A program made the position numbers and the translations under genes. From assembly GCF_030409055.1 (NCBI RefSeq), contig NZ_CP116619.1, positions 5,223,969 to 5,287,968 of the forward strand: DNA of 64,000 bases. Reading direction: 5' to 3'. Numbering within the stretch: the first letter of the stretch is position 1; each line of letters starts with the position of its first letter. The notes under the pieces were generated by a model. The model had not been told where the DNA came from. It did no database searches and was given only the letters and a program-made list of their open reading frames with translations. This stretch comes from Trichocoleus desertorum NBK24. Lineage in GTDB: Bacteria > Cyanobacteriota > Cyanobacteriia > FACHB-46. Shown here piece after piece: positions 61,950 through 64,000 of this stretch.

Positions 61950-62630
61950 ATGATTCATCCCATTCTCGACTCCACTAACCGCATGGATGAAATCGATCAA
62001 CAACTGCGCCAATTAGTGATAGCCGCTTGTGGGCAGCCGCGAGGTAGCCTGGAGCGTCAACGAGCCTTGAACCAACTGATTTGGCAAATTCAGCGCTCTG
62101 GCAAATTACTACGAGGCGTGGGTGTTCCTGACTATGAAGATGCGCTTCAGCAAACCTGGCTCTACTGCTGCCGCAATCTCTGTGAAGCGCTGACTGGCAA
62201 TGCTTACGATCCGGAGCTAGCCAGTGTGATTACTTGGCTAAATGCCTATCTCAAGCGACGGTTGAGCGATCGCCAGCGGGAAGTGTTTCAACAACAGGCA
62301 GAACGGGCGTTTGGTCAAGTTGCGGAGACGGGAGAACTGCTCAATCCTATCGACAACCTCCCTGCTCCTGCCAGTCCCCCTCCGATTTTAGAAGAGATTC
62401 GGGAATGGGTAGAGCGAGAAGGTAGACAACTCCGGCGAATTCATGTGCGCGATCGCCCCGATATTAACTGCGAAGTGTTGATTCTGCGCCGCTTACCACC
62501 AGAGACTTCTTGGGAAGCGCTATCTCAGGAGTTTGGTGTGGCGATCGCCACTTTGAGCAACTTTTACCAACGAGAATGTTTTCCTCGCCTGCTCAAGTTT
62601 GGGCAAGCCCAAGGCTATTTAGATTCATAG
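61950..62630 (+). CDS. Sigma-70-like factor of the CHAT-associated type
   Basis: 226 aa. An N-terminal helical region (DEIDQQLRQLVIAACGQPRGSLERQRALNQLIWQIQRSGKLLR, YEDALQQTWLYCCRNLCEAL) resembles sigma region 2. The C-terminal part SWEALSQEFGVAIATLSNFYQRECFPRLLKFGQAQGYL resembles a helix-turn-helix region 4. Cyanobacteria often place such a protein directly upstream of DUF1822 and CHAT genes. It may recruit RNA polymerase or act as a DNA-binding adaptor. The start at 61950 lacks a good Shine-Dalgarno sequence; 61983 is possible. Confidence 0.7.
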   Translation: MIHPILDSTNRMDEIDQQLRQLVIAACGQPRGSLERQRALNQLIWQIQRSGKLLRGVGVPDYEDALQQTWLYCCRNLCEALTGNAYDPELASVITWLNAYLKRRLSDRQREVFQQQAERAFGQVAETGELLNPIDNLPAPASPPPILEEIREWVEREGRQLRRIHVRDRPDINCEVLILRRLPPETSWEALSQEFGVAIATLSNFYQRECFPRLLKFGQAQGYLDS

Positions 62631-62643
62631 ATGATTCATAGAT
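62622..62643. repeat. 11-bp perfect tandem duplication across a stop codon
   Basis: GATTCATAGAT occurs twice (62622-62632 and 62633-62643). The first copy contains the last codons and the TAG stop (62628-62630) of the sigma-like gene. Confidence 0.9.
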
Positions 62644-62686
62644 TGGCTCAGCATCGTTTCGATTGCCGCATTCAACTCTCTTACCC

Positions 62687-63814
62687 ATGATTGACTTCAC
62701 CCAAGACTTAACCATTACACTGCCAATTCCTGCCTCTGCTCGTCAGGTGGCGCAACAGTTTGCTCAAGTCCAACCGACTCTCGAGAAAGCGGCGCAGGTT
62801 TATCGCAACACACTGGCTGTACTGGTGATGCGAGATTATTTACAAATGCTCGATATGCCTACCCATCTGGAGGCAAGCTATAGCTGGAATCCGATCGCTC
62901 GTCTCTGTGCGGATGTAGCTGACCTGGAAATAGTGGGAGTGGGGCGTTTGGAATGCCGTTCTATTCAAGTGGGCGATCGCACTTGCTCAGTTCCGCCGGA
63001 GGTATGGCAAGACCGTATTGGTTATGTAGTGGTGCAGTTGGATGAAACTTGTCGCACTGGCACCTTATTGGGATTTACCCCCACTGTCACGACTGCCATG
63101 CTGCCACTGACACAACTGCAATCCTTAGACGCTTTACTGTTGTGCTTGCATCAGCCTGCTCCAGCTGTCGTGCAATTGGGCCAGTGGTTTTATCAAATTT
63201 TTGAACCGGAATGGCAAGCGATCGCAGCTTGGCTAGAGAACCGAGACACCAGTTATGCAATGGCTTTTCGAGCTAAACAGGTAAAAGGCATGACCATCGA
63301 TACGCCGGAAGCAGTGAAACACTTAGTTGAGCAGTTATACGCTAATCAGGCTGAGCAGGAAACAGAACATTCCACCCAAGGTGCCGCTAGTCTGGGTGTT
63401 ATTCCTGCTTTGACCCAACTGCTGCAAACCACGCAAGACGAAGAAATTCGGTGGACTGCGGCTGAGCTGTTGTGGACGCTGGAGCCTGACCATCCTGCCG
63501 CTGGGGTTAGACGCATTACAGACTTGGGGATTCAATTAGCGGGCCATACGATCGCCTTAATGGTAGCAATCTTGCCCAAACTAGAACAAAAAGTGGCAGT
63601 ACTCTTGCGGGTTTACCCAATGGTAGGTCAAGCTTATTTACCACCCGAATTGCAATTGGTCGGCTTAGATGCTGAAGGACAAGCGTTTTTGACCACCCAA
63701 GCTAGACGCAAAGATGATTACATTCAGTTGAAATTTACCGCTGACCTAGGAGAACGATTTAGTGTGAGAATTGCTCTAGAGTCAGCTAGCATCGTGGAAA
63801 ATTTTGTGGTTTAG
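62687..63814 (+). CDS. DUF1822 family protein
   Basis: 375 aa from ATG 62687 (TTG at 62663 also opens the frame). The start MIDFTQDLTITLPIPASARQVAQQFAQVQPTLEKAAQVYRNTLAVLVMRDYLQMLDMPT is the DUF1822 signature. The protein then has a repeat-rich beta/alpha middle and a C-terminal beta domain (KVAVLLRVYPMVGQAYLPPELQLVGLDAEG, RKDDYIQLKFTADLGERFSVRIAL). Found mostly in cyanobacteria between a sigma-like gene and a CHAT gene. Function unknown; it may be a sensor or a substrate of the CHAT protease (inference). Confidence 0.88.
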   Translation: MIDFTQDLTITLPIPASARQVAQQFAQVQPTLEKAAQVYRNTLAVLVMRDYLQMLDMPTHLEASYSWNPIARLCADVADLEIVGVGRLECRSIQVGDRTCSVPPEVWQDRIGYVVVQLDETCRTGTLLGFTPTVTTAMLPLTQLQSLDALLLCLHQPAPAVVQLGQWFYQIFEPEWQAIAAWLENRDTSYAMAFRAKQVKGMTIDTPEAVKHLVEQLYANQAEQETEHSTQGAASLGVIPALTQLLQTTQDEEIRWTAAELLWTLEPDHPAAGVRRITDLGIQLAGHTIALMVAILPKLEQKVAVLLRVYPMVGQAYLPPELQLVGLDAEGQAFLTTQARRKDDYIQLKFTADLGERFSVRIALESASIVENFVV

Positions 63815-63825
63815 CCTTGTTTAGC
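63806..63825. repeat. 10-bp tandem duplication across the DUF1822 stop codon
   Basis: GTGGTTTAGC (63806-63815, containing the TAG stop at 63812-63814) is followed directly by CTTGTTTAGC (63816-63825); 8 of 10 match. Confidence 0.65.
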
Positions 63826-63852
63826 GGGCGATCGTAAGACGGAAAAAAGATT

Positions 63853-64000
63853 GTGAGTAAGTTGGTCGTCTTCAAGTTTGGTGAGGGCAGTTTTGCACAG
63901 GGTTTTCCTGTGACGCTGCAAATTGGAGAAGAGGGCCAGCCGTCTGCGATCGAGGTCAGAGGAAGGTTTCCATCTGCTCCAGATATCCCTCAGTTATATC
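63853..64000 (+). CDS. CHAT domain protein, N-terminal fragment
   Basis: Starts with GTG 63853 and runs off the window after 49 codons. The segment SKLVVFKFGEGSFAQGFPVTLQIGEEG and the following AIEVRGRFPSAPDIPQLY match the N terminus of cyanobacterial CHAT proteins (caspase-like protease domain in the unseen C-terminal part). The His/Cys catalytic dyad cannot be seen here. It is the last visible gene of the sigma/DUF1822/CHAT set. Confidence 0.75.
   Translation, partial: MSKLVVFKFGEGSFAQGFPVTLQIGEEGQPSAIEVRGRFPSAPDIPQLY

Overview
The window is cyanobacterial. The octamer GCGATCGC (HIP1) and its GGCGATCGCC-type variants recur across coding and non-coding DNA. The gene content is also diagnostic: light-dependent protochlorophyllide reductase, omega-3 acyl-lipid desaturase, photosystem II S4-domain protein, a phytochrome-family Cph2-like protein, an rbp-rpsU pair, and the sigma/DUF1822/CHAT gene set. 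A filamentous, Leptolyngbya- or Oscillatoriales-like host is likely, but the sequence alone does not give the genus.

Layout. 1-6.2 kb: end of a type IB topoisomerase, a Cph2-like bilin/c-di-GMP protein and an aminopeptidase P. 6.2-10.7 kb: accessory patch with an ISAzo13-type element, a PD-(D/E)XK-like gene, an attC-like palindrome directly behind that gene, and an aldo/keto reductase broken by a 4-bp tandem duplication. 10.8-20 kb: housekeeping and photosynthesis genes (desB with a divergent ferredoxin, rbp-rpsU, glpD, infC, por, a sugar-kinase-like protein). 20-22.6 kb: PIN-like gene split by an IS630-type element; removing the element restores the frame. 23-33 kb: peptidoglycan amidase, epimerase, prmA, ABC exporter, GNAT, di-heme cytochrome, rlmI. 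33.4-38.7 kb: second accessory patch with an HNH/antitoxin-like pair and a 1293-residue nuclease-STAND-like protein, a good candidate for an uncharacterised defence gene. 39-49.6 kb: oxidoreductase, ABC1 kinase, manC, a three-gene ethylene-receptor-type signalling operon, PrcB-like lipoprotein, SpoIID. 49.8-59 kb: membrane and secreted proteins, NDUFAF7-like methyltransferase with DedA, K+ channel, DUF1206, PSII S4, TPR. 59.2-64 kb: one-strand cluster of PspA-like protein, substrate-binding protein, C39-like Cys protein, sigma-like factor, DUF1822 and the start of a CHAT protease.

A pattern no gene explains: short tandem duplications (about 9-21 bp, two to four copies) lie exactly across stop codons of at least ten genes. 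Further 13-30 bp tandem repeats occur between genes or in C-terminal coding DNA, and the 4-bp duplication that breaks the aldo/keto reductase fits the same picture. The genome appears prone to short tandem duplication, retained where the protein is unaffected.

No tRNA, rRNA, CRISPR array or replication origin was recognised by eye. Starts were adjusted where an upstream Shine-Dalgarno-like sequence or family length favoured it. Function assignments rest on motif recognition, not on searches.
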